Shown here one piece after another: positions 1 through 13,300 of a stretch of 64,000 nucleotides of DNA (position 1 is its first letter; each line of letters opens with the position of its first letter). The DNA is from Pelecanus crispus (taxonomy: Eukaryota > Chordata > Aves > Pelecaniformes > Pelecanidae). Under the pieces are notes generated by a model. That model did no database searches, was not told the DNA's origin, and was given only the letters and a program-made list of their open reading frames with translations. The translations under genes and the position numbers were made by a program. Location: positions 28,519,150 to 28,583,149 of the forward strand of contig NC_134653.1 in the NCBI RefSeq assembly GCF_030463565.1, written 5' to 3'.

Positions 1-3000
1 CAACACTTGTCCCTCGGTCTGTGTTTTGAGCTGGAGACTTCTGTGTTTGATGTCTCAGAATCAATTTTAGCACCCCATTTAACAATATATTTAATTTACT
101 GAAAAGAAGGGTCTTATTGTAATCTCTTGGTACTTGTTTAGAGAGTACAGCTTTGATAATGAAGTTGTCCAACTAGGGCAAAAAAAAGGTGTTAGTATTC
201 AGTGGTAAAAAGCAAAGCTGAAGCTCAGTGAATTTTAGGTGAGAAAGAGGGTGCAGCATTACAGTGGTGAGGATCTTTGTCCATCTGAATAATGTTACCA
301 CTGTATTCTTCATTCCTAACCATTTTTAAAATCAAGTTTGTAAGTAGTCTCCAAAAGAAATTAGCATATTTAAAAAAAAAAATATTCAGGGTACTTCTGT
401 GCTCCATGCTGAGTAATAAAGGATTGCAATTTACCTTCTGCCCTTAATGAGATAGGAAACAGGGCATTGTGACAGCAGCTTCAGGTGGTGTGCCCCAGGT
501 GGCAGGTGAGGAGCCATGAGTTGCCCAGAAAGCTCCTTCAGCAACGCTTGTGTTTCCATAGCAGCTCCAGGAATGACTTCTCCGAGATTGTTGCTGTGAC
601 ACAGACAACGGTGTGGCATTTTGGATTGTTATGGTGCTGAATTTTGAATAGGTGTGAGGAAAACACATATGATAGCTGAGAAAAAGCAAAGAGGAAAAAG
701 TGCCTCAGCCTTTTGGGAAAAGGGTAGGAAAACCAGGAAAGGTAATTACAAGCAAGCACCAGTATGGAGCATTGGAGCAACACCCGGATTGCTGGGGGCT
801 GTACAGAAGCTGTAAAGACACAGGCACATTGCAAATGGGTAAGAAGCAGGAGCAGCATTCGATAATGAGCAAGAGAGTAAAACAAAATTACCGCTGATGA
901 AGAATGCCTCATCATTCATGTGGAACTCAAGCTAATTCCTTCTGCACCTGGTATATGACACTTAGCTGTGTGTACAGACTCTGACCTAGCTGCACCAGCC
1001 ACTAATATGATGTAGAAGTTGCTTATGTTGGGGAGAAAACTTGTTAGAAGTCAAATAGCAAAAGGTACTGGCGGTGAAAGAGAGAGAGAACTTCAGGAGC
1101 TGTTAGGGGGGACACAACTCTGTTGCCTGTTCAGGAATTAGGTGTCTGCTGAGACACAAAGGATTTGGGTCTTTCCAGTTCCAGCCTTAAGGAAAGACCA
1201 GGTATGCTACAGTAGGTCAGTTAAGGAATATATTTCCTCTGACATACTTTAGTTCTAACTACTTGGGCTGTTAATCACTGCTTCCCAGTGTCCCAGGGAG
1301 AACACTGCCACAGATCTGGATGCTACCAGACCCGAGGCAATGTTTGCTCCATGTGCACAGAAAACTGCAACCTAGAGTGGGTTAGGCCCCAAAAGAGGCA
1401 CATTTCAGAAGGCTGGCATGCCAAAAGTGCATGGCTGTAACAAGAGTGATAAAAAAACCCATCATGGATGTTATGATGGTATTTTTCCTGAAATTCTTCC
1501 TCTGGTGAATAGTAAACACTGGTTTCTAAAGCACTTACTGGGCACCTGTCCCGGAAGAAGTGCTTGAACAGCAAAATTAAAGCATGCTGTCAGAGTGAGA
1601 GGGCCAGACTTGGCCTTGAGCCATTGACAGCCTGTTTAATTCACTGAGCGAGGTGTGGGAGGGAAAAAGGAAAACTGAATCACTGGTTGTTAGAAATGAT
1701 GAAAACAACTATCAGGGCTTGCTCAAAAAGATCCATTGGTAGGTAGCATGCCTTTTCTCTGAGTAGGGGCAAGGCCTCAGAAGATCGCTGAGGAGTATGC
1801 TTAAAAAAATCATACAGTGATGTAATATTTTCAGCTATGAATTTCTTTCAACAGGCCACCTTTGCCCAGGAAAACTGTGACTCTTCAAGTATCGATAGTA
1901 AGACTGTTTGCCTGAGGATCTGGTGTCATACATATGTTTATAAGCAAAAATACGTGCATGTTTGTAGCAGCTTTTACGGTACCCATCACTGCATTTTCTA
2001 AGTGACACTGCTTTTTGTTAAGTGAACGAGTTAATATAGCGTGCTTTCACACCAGGTGAAGACCCCATGCCTCTCACTGATGCAGGAAGAAAAAAAGATC
2101 CTTGTACAAAAATTTGGGATTACATAATGTGAAAAGTTAGTGGCAGGGAAAAAAGAAAACGGCTCAGATAGCAGCACTCAAACCTGTGGTCTGCTGACTA
2201 GCCACTAGCTGCATTCAGAGAGCTGACAGGGCAGCTACAGGCTTGCTGACCTCTTCCAGCTACTCAAATATATAAAATAGTTATTAGCTTTGCTTCCCTG
2301 TGTTCCCCATGGCTGTGGCTCCCATAGAGATTGCCCAGCACTGTGTGTAGATGATATGAGTCACAGTACAGAAAAGGCTGGGAAGCTCTGCTTTCCAATG
2401 TTACTATGTCTGCTTCCATCTCGGAAGGGTGGTTCTCAGATGTTCTGCATGGTTGTGTACCGGGCGTTTTCAGCCTACGTTTCCAGTTCCAACGGACTTC
2501 AAAAGAGGAAGATACTCCCATTAATGTTTTGCATGATAACGAGTTAGGCAAGCATCGTTCTTGGATGCAGTTGATGGAAGACTGGTTACTGCCAGTGCCA
2601 AGTGGGCGTCTTAGTTGAGACTATCAAATGATGTCTGTTGTATTAAATGCTTTGTTGGATTTCCTGCTTGGAAAGTGATGCGTGTGCCAGACAGACAGAG
2701 TTTTCTATTTTGGCATTAAAGCAAGCTTGGCGCCCAGTGCAAACTGTTTACTTTAAAAGCTTAATTTTAAATATAGTTTTGGAACACACTTGGAAACGTC
2801 TGCAAATCAACAGCAACAGAGAGGAGACTAGAGCATAATTTCCTTAACTCCTATGTCCTTTTAAAATACCTTAATCTGCTTGGCTTGATGTGAGCCGCTT
2901 CTGGTTTGTGCATGATTTATTCATGCATTGTCTCTTGCTGAATTGGACAGTAGAGAATGCGTAGGTGAAAGACAGGTAGAAACTGAGACCACAAAAGAAC

Positions 3001-4307
3001 ATGTGGACAGCAACATTTAAAGTCCTTCTAGTATTGTTTAACCCTTTCTTGTGATATACCACTGGTGGAAGGAGAACATATTCCATCTTGCTGAGCAGTC
3101 GACAGAAATAGCCTGTGTTAGCATCTTGAAGGGCACTCTTCAGCCTGCTGTAAAGCCAGTGGACATGCTGACATGCAGTGCCATTAATTTCCACCTAGCA
3201 GAAAGGTTCTTTAGAGTGCCAAGCGTGACGCCAGAATACAAAACACTTCATTCATCAAAGCCATAAGTAAGAAACTCTGTGTTTTTGGTTTTAGAAGTAA
3301 CTTTTGTACATTTATGACTTTTTCCACATTAAACATCATTTATGGTTTGGAAATTGTTCAGGCAAGAGGCATGTGGTTTCTGCTCCTGAATATCAGCAGC
3401 AGTTTTGCTAGGTTCAGTCTCTATTTTATGTTGACATTTTTTTGGCTTTTCATTTATCTTTTGGGTGGACCTCTCTGGAGCAAGCTGCCTCAAGGATAAC
3501 CCATAGCCTTCTTTCTAAATGAAGACCAAGTGATCTGTTTAAGGTGAAGAAGATGACATTGGTGTAGGGAATTTGGGTTCAGAAGCCAGACTTCTGCAAA
3601 GTACCTGGTGAAGAAATACCTTTTCTGGGATGTTCCCTCATCAGAGCAATTGCTGGAACAAATTGAGAAATAGGAATTTCACACCTGGACTTTGAGACAT
3701 GAGTTGATACGTTTTTCCATAAGCAATGTGAGAAGTTATGGAGTAGCTGTTGAATTTTCAGTTAATTCTATTTCTGCTGAATAAATGGTAAAGGGCTGAT
3801 GCAAGATCTTGGTTTATGATCTAGGAAACCCATTTTACAAATTTTACTGACATTTCAAGGGCCTCCTTTTGCAGGCCTTTCTATGCTTAAGTGCCACATT
3901 TCAAGTGAGAGTAGATGAAATTATATAAATATGTTCTCTGTGTGTATTGAAGCAGAGGAGACTGTATGGGTTGGATGTACTTTGGGTCCTGCAGCATTTT
4001 GGATTCTAGTGCTAATTCTTTCTTTAGCTGACCAGGCAGGATAGGATTTAGAAACGAGCACCAGTTTTTGCCTTTCTGTGTTCAGTGCTCTACCAGAGAA
4101 GAGAAACATTTCTTTCCCCTGTCTAAATGCACTGAAAGGGCCCAGTTCTGTTCCATGCTGAGTCCAGTTACTCCACTGACTTATTCATGACAAATAAATG
4201 CTGTGGGGTGTCTGAATGCAGTGACAGGTACTGCCATGCACAAAGTTTGAGAGCTGCTAAAGCTCTCAGTCAGTGCCTTTGTGATTCTGGGGTTTGCAAG
4301 AGTGTAA
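1..4307. other. Non-coding flank, nothing recognised
   Basis: All ORFs are short, start at arbitrary ATGs and lack any domain I recognise. I see no splice-flanked exon, RNA gene or young repeat. It is probably intergenic DNA downstream of HIC2, or intron of a gene outside the window. Confidence 0.5.
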
Positions 4308-4425
4308 AAATTGCCCTGCTGGGCCGTACCAGTGGGCTGGTTCCATCCAGCCAAGGGTTTTGTCTCTGGCAGTGGTAGGAGGAGATGCTATTTAGAGGCA
4401 GCTTTCAAGCCTGGCCGCTGTCGGG
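4308..4425 (-). mobile_element. Ancient CR1-superfamily remnant (3' portion)
   Basis: TTGCCCTGCTGGGCCGTACC followed by CCATCCAGCCAAGGG, GTCTCTGGCAGTGG and GGAGATGCTATTTAG resembles the reverse complement of the 3' region of old sauropsid CR1-type elements. From memory those contain a 'GGGTCAGACCAATGGTCCATC'-like block. The match is by recollection and the copy is heavily diverged. Confidence 0.45.
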
Positions 4426-6694
4426 GCTATGTTCACCTTAGACTTCCCAGACGCTGACTCATGTCTGTCCTGAGGAGTGCCTGTTGTCCTCTCCCCACAA
4501 TCCCTGCTCTGGAGCCCTGTGCTCCACCTGCCCCCAAGGATTAGAGACCCCTTTTCTGTGAGGAAACCAGTGCCATCGCATGGGATTCATCCTGCAGAAC
4601 TAGCAGCGCAGAGGGAATCCCAGCTGTCTTTCCTGAGGTGTGCTACCAAGAAAAATAGCACTGAATAGAGGGTTTGTTTTCCCGCTAGTAAGGAATGAGT
4701 AAGACATGTCCTGCAATGTGTTAGGGGAGTTTCTTTCACTCTTTGGCTCTTTGCTTCACAGCCCAGCCACTTTTGGTGCTGGGTGCCTCTGTCTGTCTCT
4801 TCTCTGGTGCGATGATCTTTGAGACTGAAGTTTGCAAAAGTTCCATCCAGCAATAGCCCACGTAAGGTTGTCTGGAGCACAGCAAGTGGTGCCTAGAGCC
4901 TCTGGAATTTGGGATAGAAACCTCCTTGGAGGGGAAGGGTGTTGCAGCTATATTTTTACAATTGTTCCTTTTTCATGTTTGATTGTATTCTTCCATTACC
5001 TGACCATGTTTATCCATCTGTCTGTGTTGGGCAAACAGCAGCGCTAAATTTCAAGGAGAGAAAACAAATTTTTTTGTTTGTTTCCCTCGCTTGCCTAAAC
5101 TTTTTGCGTGCACCTACTTTGTATCCCAGCTGCTTCTGCAAGTCTAATATGCCTCTATTTCTAAACCCAGTTTCTCCTTCCTGGTGCCTTGGGCTAGGGG
5201 CTTGGAGGTTTTATCTCTGGCCTCCCATAGCAGAACAGCCTGTAACAGCAGGGTTTCATTCCCGTCTTCCCCGGGTCAGGACCACAAGCCTACACGTGGT
5301 GGTGCAAGCTCTCCTAGCTCAGTCTGCAGGTTGATTTGTGATGGTTTCCCAATAATGGGAAGAGATGATGAAAGCAAAGAAAGACACACAGATAGGGAGA
5401 TATATCTCAGGGCTGCCAGGGCAGCTGTTCAAGATCTCTGAATCAGATGGAGACAGAACTCCACCACCCTCAGCTTCCCCACCCTCAAACAAGCCATCTC
5501 CCACGTGCAAAGCAAAACCAGCCCCACCCCAGCTGTGCCATTTTAGCTAATGGTCTAGTTAATAAATGGCAAATTCCAAGGGTAATCCTGTCAAAGTCTT
5601 CCTGACGTTGCCATTGATAATATTAACCACAAAGTGCTCCCCTGCTCATCTGATTAATACCAGAAGAATTCTACTTGATTAGATCATTACTGAGGGGAAA
5701 TGTAGGAAAGACAAATATTCCAGGGAAAAATCAGGCTTTAGACAAGGGGGAAGGTCACAAGTGTCCATGGTTTGTAAAGGTTTTCATCTCCTGGAGAAGG
5801 AAGGGTTTGTGATTGTCTTCTGCTCTCTGACAACCCTTGCAAGAGGATGCATGTCCCAGCCTTTCTTCTGTGTCTGTAACTCATTCATATCATGTTGATA
5901 TGAGCACCTATAAGCCAAGCAAGTGCATACATCTTTGAAGGGTTGGAGACTTTGAATGTGAAGTCCCAAGGGCAGAGACCCATGTAATTGTTTCCTTGAA
6001 AAGTCTGGCAAGGTCAAATTAGTGCAATTTGGGATCTTGGCACACCACTGAGAGCAGAGGGAGGAGCAGAGTTTCTTTCTCTATCTCCACCCCACCGTCC
6101 GTACTCCTTCTGTGGAAAGCCGGGATAGTAGTTTGGAGGCTGGGTAAGAAATCCAATATTTTGGGAAGGATACCGGGCTGCTGCTCTCTTATCCTTTCCG
6201 ACCCTTTCCAGCACTGTGGTTCTTAGTTATCTTATGTTGAGATAAGTGATAGCTAGTCATGCTTCTCAGGCTGCCTGCAGATTCAGGCAGTCATCACAAG
6301 ATTCCTTACACATGGGCTTTTAAGTATTTTTCACCCTGCAGGCTTCTAGACATGAAGCTGGGGGGGGAGGGGGGAGGCTTTTTTAATGAATGTCAAGATT
6401 GTGATACAGAAGATGAGTAGAGCAGTTCGTCATCCCTGTATTCTGATGCTGGCTTTGATACCTATGGTGCTTGCATCCTTGTTTCTTCGTCGCTGTGAAG
6501 TACAACAAGGTTTGGGCATGTAGACATGATCAGAATGGGAGCAAACGAACACTTGGGCACACCTGAGCAGTTGTTAGCTGTGTGTGTCACCCTGGCAGCT
6601 CCCTAAAACTGGAATCTGCTTTACTGACCAGAGCAAGTATTAACAGGAAAAAGATGTGTGGAGGAGAGAAGAGAGCAGATCTTTGGAGTTGGAT
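4426..6694. other. Non-coding flank with one candidate regulatory stretch
   Basis: No gene can be supported; the 131-codon ORF near 4939 looks like chance. The AT-rich stretch 5548-5700 differs from its surroundings and is dense in ATTA/TAAT homeobox cores. A G-rich run (8 G, A, 6 G) sits at 6360-6374. Confidence 0.45.
5548..5700. promoter_or_regulatory. Candidate conserved non-coding element
   Basis: The stretch has many ATTA/TAAT cores in either orientation (GATTAATACC, TTGATTAGATCATTAC, GATAATATTAACCACAAAG, the last also containing an AACCACA Runx core). It has no repeat signature and little low-complexity sequence. This resembles developmental enhancers around transcription-factor genes, but conservation has not been tested. 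Confidence 0.25.
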
Positions 6695-6962
6695 ATGATT
6701 AGGTGACGTGTGTAAATACTTGATGGGAGGGAATAAAGAGGATGGAGCCAGACTCTTCTTAGTGATTTCTACTGTAAGGGTGTTTGAACATAGGAACAGG
6801 CTGCCCAGGGAGGCTGTGGAGTCTCCATCCTCAGAGATAACTCAAAACCCAACTGGACATATCCTGGGCAACCTGCTATAGTTGACTCTGCCTTGAGCAA
6901 GGGGGTTGGACTAGATGATCTCCAGAGGTGCCTCCAACCTCAGCAATTCTGATTCTGTAACT
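6695..6962 (+). mobile_element. CR1 LINE 3' fragment with internal deletion
   Basis: Matches avian CR1 3' sequence: a GATGGAGCCAGACTCTTCTT segment, then GGAACAGGCTGCCCAGGGAG, then GGTTGGACTAGATGATCTCC. It ends in GATTCTGTAAC at the family's terminal repeat. The segment expected between CTCTTCTTAGTG and ACTGTAAGGGTGTTTGAAC (around 6760-6775) is missing, so the copy carries an internal deletion. Confidence 0.9.
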
Positions 6963-7319
6963 ATACTTGCAAAACACCTGTTAGAGGGTAGTTGTGATAA
7001 GCTGGATTGGGAGGTGAAACTAGCTTCAGAAGTTCTCATAGATCCCTGGAAATATCCCAGTTAAAAACAGCTCTCCATGTTGGTTTTTTCCAGGCTGTAC
7101 TGGAACATAGCCTGCAGACTAACTAATAATCACAACTGGGGAAAGGGGTGAACTGTCGTACTGCAGCAAAGCCAGTGGAAAGAAGAAATTTTTAAGCCAG
7201 CTCAATTATTTGAGACAATCTGGGGTGTAGCTGCACTTCAGTCCCTGCCCCCAAAGCACAGGGCTATGCCATTCCCTGCTAAGATAGCAAGCTTGGCATT
7301 TGCCTTAAGGTATGAGTGA

Positions 7320-7730
7320 AGGATCTCGGAGGTCTAGAAGAGGAGAGTTGAGAGAGCCTGAGGCTCCTAAACAAGAAGAATGAAGGAGAGAAATGTGATA
7401 ACATCATGAAGTAGTAAAGGGCTGGAGGGACAATACAAGTAATACAAGGAAAATTATTATAATTTGTTCTCCGTATCCAGGGCATATAGGACAAAATGTC
7501 AAGGTTTTTAACTACAGCAAGACATTAGGAAAAAAGTTTTTATAGCAGTAAAGCTAATGAAGCCCTGGAATAAAGTGCAAAGGTGGCTGTGGGGTCTGTG
7601 AAGGAACTATTTAAAACACAGTATAAAAATTTCAGTCAAGGATGGCAGACTGAGCTGATCTGCCTTGGAGCAAGCAGATGGATGGACCAGAAGGTCCCTT
7701 TCTGTCCTCAGTTTCTGTGACTCCCTGGAC
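7320..7730 (+). mobile_element. Old, diverged CR1 LINE fragment
   Basis: Blocks in the right order recall CR1 3' sequence: TTGTTCTCCGTATCCAGGGC, then ACTACAGCAAGACATTAGG, then GAAGCCCTGGAATAAAGTGC, and finally GGACCAGAAGGTCCCTTTCT. Divergence is much higher than in the neighbouring copy at 6695-6962, so this insertion is older. The boundaries are approximate. Confidence 0.6.
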
Positions 7731-10194
7731 AGCGGGAGTTAATACGCAGCTGAGAGCTTGCCTGTAGGAGGACGCTCCTCTTATTTTCCTTCAGTTAGAT
7801 TGTAACTCACAGGGGAAAGCAACAGAGATCCATTTTACCCTGTGGTTTTCTTACCTGTGAACCTTCTCAGAATGTGAGATGCAACATCTTGTGTGGCTTT
7901 TCACATCTGATGATGTCACCAAGTTCAGAGTTAGTCCTGGGTCCAGCTCCCCTCTTTGCAGAGAAGCTCAATACCAGAACTGGCCTTTTTGTTGTGCTGA
8001 ATGCTGGTTGTTCTCCTTCCCAGTCAACAGCCTTTCTAGAAGACCTGTGCACTGAATAGTTTCAACCCTAGCAATCATATAACTTGCTGCCAATGTCAGC
8101 GCATGTAAAAATGTCGTTATACATTATGGTGGCTCCTAACATGGAGCAATTCCTTACGAGAGGGAGTGTGGTGGAAAGGCAGGCAATCTGCCTGGAGTGA
8201 GAGAGGCAACCACTGCTTGTTAACTGATCTTGTGGGAGGAGGGCAAATAAGTTGATAAAAATAATAAAAGGTCGTAATGGAGAGTAATTTGGGCATCAAC
8301 TCCTATAAAAGAAACATCTCTAATCCAGTGAAGGGCTTTCAATCCTGATCTCACACATCCACAAGGAATTCCCCACCAAATATGTCTTATTCCCCTCCTA
8401 TTTGCGCCCTCCCACACCCCATCCCAGACCACAGATAACAGTTTTAGGCATGCTCTGAGTAAGCACGAGGGACTGGATCCCACTGGTAAAGCAGGCGGTT
8501 GGGGAGATTAAGTTGCTTGCTTTGAAATGTCTTCTCCAGAACGTTCCTGGCTTCAAGATCAACATTGGGAATTCACTGGCAGCTGAGCAGGGATTTTCAG
8601 GCTTTCACTGGGTTATAAGTGAGGAAACCGAAATCCCTGAGGAAGAGAAGTGTCCAAGTCCCTCTGAGGCTCCAGGTCATAGTATCTTTTCAGACCATCT
8701 CCCATTTGTCCCTTCAGTGGAAGGCACTGGCCTCAGCTGTCTTCTGCTTTTTGTGGCCCGTACTTTAGAGGGGACTTCTCAAGTGTCGGTTAGCGTCATG
8801 CTGCCCTGAAGAGTCAAAACCCTGTAACGTGCTGAGAGAGCAGTCTCTCCAGTCCTGGCATTTCTTTATATTCCATCCCACAACCATTCCCTTTCTGAGA
8901 AACCTAACCACTTTGTCTCCTTTATTCCCTCCCTCTCAGCTCCCTGGACACATCTACTGCCATGAGACGTCTCAGCCAAGGATTTTGAGCCAAGATATGA
9001 GGGAAATGATTTAACCAGATGTGTGCCCATGCCTGCGACACTGAACTTTGAGATGCTGATATTTAAAAAGCTTGCCAGCTCCCCTGCCTCCCAGCAGCAA
9101 GGTGAGTAATGGGTGGGACAGCAGCATATCCAGAAAAACACCTCCTTTTCAAGGGGAAGGAGAGGAGGTTATAATTCGACTGTAAAAATTTGCTCCAGGC
9201 TGAAAACTTGGCAAACAAAAGCTTAGCTAAGGAGTGATTTAAAAGGAAACAACAAAAAAGCATAAAATAAATCAGGGCAGTCATTTTGGGTGGAGATGAG
9301 GGTCCAGAGCTTAAAGATCATTCTTTAGTGGGGGAGGAGAAGGAATGGCTCAAGACAGAGTTGCATTTGGCTCTCAGCCCTACTACAACTAAGCCTTTCA
9401 AAGCCAGGAGAATAAACTGAATACATGTCCAGTCCCTGGCCTCTCCCTTTACCCATTTGTCAGAGGAAAGCAAGGCCCTATGTACTCTTTAAAGCAGAGT
9501 GGATGCAGATACGGTGGCATTAGCTGAATTCCTCCTATTGCCACTTTCTAAATATGGATTTCCCCTGTGCCTTAAATTGTAAAAGCACATCAAGTCACTG
9601 AGGCTCAGCTTGCCTAAGAGATGAAGTGGGGCATCTGTTGCTTTCAGCATTATGGGTCTCCTCAGGCCCTCTCTCACTCTGTGCCATACCACACCTGCTG
9701 CTCAGGATCTATGCTCTGCTTCTGCCTTCAGCATTGCATAGTGCCACTCCTTAACAAGCTGAAGAGGTGAACAAGAGGATGACCGCTCCTTGCAGCCCTT
9801 GCATGGGCTGACTCCTCCACAGTCCCAGGCTCACAAAGCTAAGGAAGAGGAAGGAGAGCCGGTTGGCTGCATAGCAGCAAAGACCATGAACACAGAACAT
9901 GCCTCTAGAGGGAAGGCTTTTCCAGACCATTACCTAATGTGCATGGCACAGGCCTTGAGAAAAAAAGACAAGGCGCAGCCAGTTACCGTGTCTTTTTTCA
10001 TCTCCAGATCTCCAGACCTCTGGGCCCCTCCAGCCTGTGTGCCCATACATAATTACATTGCAGGCTCCCTTTGTAGTGCTGTCACTACAGTGTGTGATTT
10101 TCCTGATGGCCTGGAGCCTCCACACGGCAAATTAGGGAGGACACTGTAATGCTGGCATGTTAGACAAACCCCAGCCTACTGACTTACCTATCCA
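7731..10194. other. Non-coding flank, nothing recognised
   Basis: Only short chance ORFs; the longest, about 119 codons near 9790, has no recognisable domain. No RNA gene, young repeat or CpG-rich region is visible. Confidence 0.5.
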
Positions 10195-10335
10195 ATTGGA
10201 TATATGAAAAAGATTTCACAGTGACAGCGGGTTAAGCACTGGAACAGGTAGCCCAGCAAGTATATGAAAGCTCCATCTTTGGAGATTTTCAGAACTCAAT
10301 TGGATAAGGCCTAGAGCAACCTGACACAGCTTTGC
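10195..10335 (+). mobile_element. Diverged CR1 LINE fragment
   Basis: GGTTAAGCACTGGAACAGGT, the following AGCTCCATCTTTGGAGATTT and AACTCAATTGGATAAGGCCT match the order of CR1 3'-UTR segments. It is short and degraded, without a clear terminal repeat. The boundaries are approximate. Confidence 0.6.
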
Positions 10336-13300
10336 TAATTCTCCTTATTGCTATGCACACTTCTAAAATAGCCATCCCCTTGGCTGCCTGATGGAGTGCT
10401 TTGGCTGTAGCAGGTACCAAGGAAAAAAAGGCTAAATGAAAGGCTTGTAGATGTAAAGGACCCTTTCTAAAATTTTCCCTCCCACTGCATAGTTAATACA
10501 AGTTCAGTTCCATCAGCTTAAGTGATACAGGCAGTCATGGTTTAGATGGGGTGTTACCTAATTCTGCTCTGAACAGGCCTCCTTTGAAGGGCAGCAGAGC
10601 TTAAACCTCTCTGGCTTTTGTAACAGGCTTCATAGTTTGCTCGCACGTATTTTTGTATGTGTTCACAGATCCTCCCTTCAAGCACCTCAAGGCTGTCTGA
10701 AGAACTTAGTGCTCTCCAGCAGCAGACAGTGCCAGGCTTTGCTTCATATAAAAGAAATGCACTTTAATTCTGTCCTTTCTCCAGGCTTAATGAGGCAGGT
10801 AGAACCAGCCAATATAGAAACTTCTAGAACTAGGTCTGTTTGTTAAGAAGGCTTGGAGAAGCTTTGCTTTGTGCTTCTGGCACTGTTGTTCTTGCAGTAT
10901 TAAGAGATCTCTAACTTACACTGGTATACTGCGTAATTTGAGATCAGGTTGTCAAAGCATCACCTTTCTGACTATCCCAGTAGAGTCAACTCTACTGAGA
11001 TATCGAGGAAGGCTGTTCAAGAGATCTTGTTAAAGGGAAAGGAGCCTCATCTTTTAGTCTGCTCTTGTGTTTCAATGCTGATGCTTTTGTGTATTGTCAT
11101 TTCTAGGGAAGATTGAAGCCACTGAGCATGGAATCCAGCCCATCTTCTAGCTCCCCAAGTGCAGCAAAACCATTTACAGACTGATCTACGGTTCTTCTCA
11201 AGCACTGGAATTTCCAGGTGTATATGTTTTCAGGGCACAAGCAACCCCAAGAAAGCTGCTTTTCAAAAGGTATGTCATCTCTTGTTTAGACTAAAAAAAC
11301 TGAAAAGGGAAAAAAAGAAATTTAAAAAATTTAGTTTCCACGTCAAAACAAAGCAAGTCTTTCTTTTCCCTAAGCTTCTTTAACTGTGCCTCGTTCAAAA
11401 GAAAATGAAACTGTAAAAAAGACTTAACAAAATGGGGATGAAGGTAAAAGACAAGGTGCTGGCATTAGAGATAAGGTTAAATCAGAGCCCAGCAGAAAGA
11501 ACATGGCAGTGGAAGAAGTTTAACAAGTTCATTTATGTGCCACTGTGTCATGCTTCCCTTTGTTGCTCAAGAATGTTGCTTCACTAGTTCCTAGGGTGTG
11601 AAAGGGCCATGCTGCTGGGAGGATGTGCCCCATAGACCATGCATGAGCCACTACTGGGCTACCTGACGCCAACAGAAAAGGTGATCCATCTGAAAATTGT
11701 TGTTTTACTTGTATTGCAGTTTTGCTATGGACCAGGAACTGGTCCGGACTTTGTGGTCAGAGGTCTTCTGTAGTATGATAGTTTGCAGAACAGTACTGTG
11801 CAGGGTGAAAGTGTAATGAGAGTAGGCAGGCACTCCAACCAAATCAGGAGAAGTTAATATGCCTCTGTAGAACATATTCACAGTGGTCAGGAGGTTTGGA
11901 AGATACCCATCTTGTAAGGAGTTCAGGAGATTAAGCTAAATGCTCTCTAAAATCATGAAGATCCCTCTCACCTTTGCTGCCTTCAAAGGAAAGAGGCAGG
12001 ACAAAGCTCTCAGACTGTGTTGTGTGTACAGATATAAAGCAAAGCACAGGAGGAGCCTGACAGACCTTGTCGGGAAGGGTAGAGTGCACTGTGAGTGTGT
12101 GACAAGCCCTGGCATATATACACCTCACCACTGCGAATCAGTGGCTTGAAGCCAGGCTAGGTCAGAGTTTACACCAAGAACTGACATCTCTCCCTCCTGC
12201 CAGTGTTTGTACACATCCTAAACTGCTGTTGCACAATCTGGTGTGAGTGGCACGCTCTGCTCAGAAGAGACCTGAGACTGGAAGAGCAGGCTACATCTGT
12301 CTGTTGGGCAGGACTGCAATGCACTGCTAGAGACATCAGAGCCTGCTTGCTTTCCTTCCCCTCCTCCAGTTCCCACCTGCAACCCCAGCCCTGAAACAAA
12401 GACTCCCGCTAAAAGCAAAGAAGTAGCTATAGCAGAAGATTCCCTAGTTGCTGCCCACATGTCACCTGCTGCTGCAGGCTGTGGCTTGTGTGATGGCAGC
12501 AATGATTCAATTAAGTGATTTTTGAATCCTTCTTCTTATGGCAGTAAGTCCTTTGTGTGGACACTCGTAAACCAGTTAGAGTGGCCAGGAACTGATCAAG
12601 TGTAAATTTGTAAAAGAAAAGGAGGCAGAACTCTGCTTCCCTTCTCTTTTTCTGTCTGTTGCCACTACCTAGATCCACAGCCAGGCAGTTTGATGATGGT
12701 GCCCAGATGGCTTTTAGCCCTGCCCCTCTGGGAAAAAAAAGAGAAAAAGTGATCAGTGATCAGCCTCCTCCATCGTTTGTTCTGCCCTTGGTGATCTCAA
12801 AGTCTGCTCTGGAGCACATCTTTGTGAGCTCCAAGGCTGTTCATCCTAACTGCCCCTTCTACCCATTCCAGCCTAAGAGATGATTCATAGGCATTTGCTG
12901 TAAAGGACCACACTTCACATGTAAAGGACTCAGAAAAGCCAAGGTATGACTCCCGTAACAGCTGTAACTCAGACCTTTTTGCACACATATTATTTTTAGT
13001 TAATATAGATGGTGTTAACATTAATGCCTTAACCCTTGAGGAAGCTAGCTAATTTCCAGGTCGATATGACCAGGGAGCTGGCTAATTTCCAGTGTTTTGG
13101 GGAGAGAGCCAAGAAGCGCAATGCCAGGGTGTTTCTGGCTGCTGATGTTCCTGAGTGGAACACATCCGGGTCTGTGCTTCATCCTGGGCTTCCACCCACT
13201 GTCTGCCACTTCACCATCCTCTGCTTCTGCTGTGGGCTAAGTGTCTCTAATGACAGGGCTACACGTTACCAAGCCACAGCAGTGTGTCGTGATACCATCA

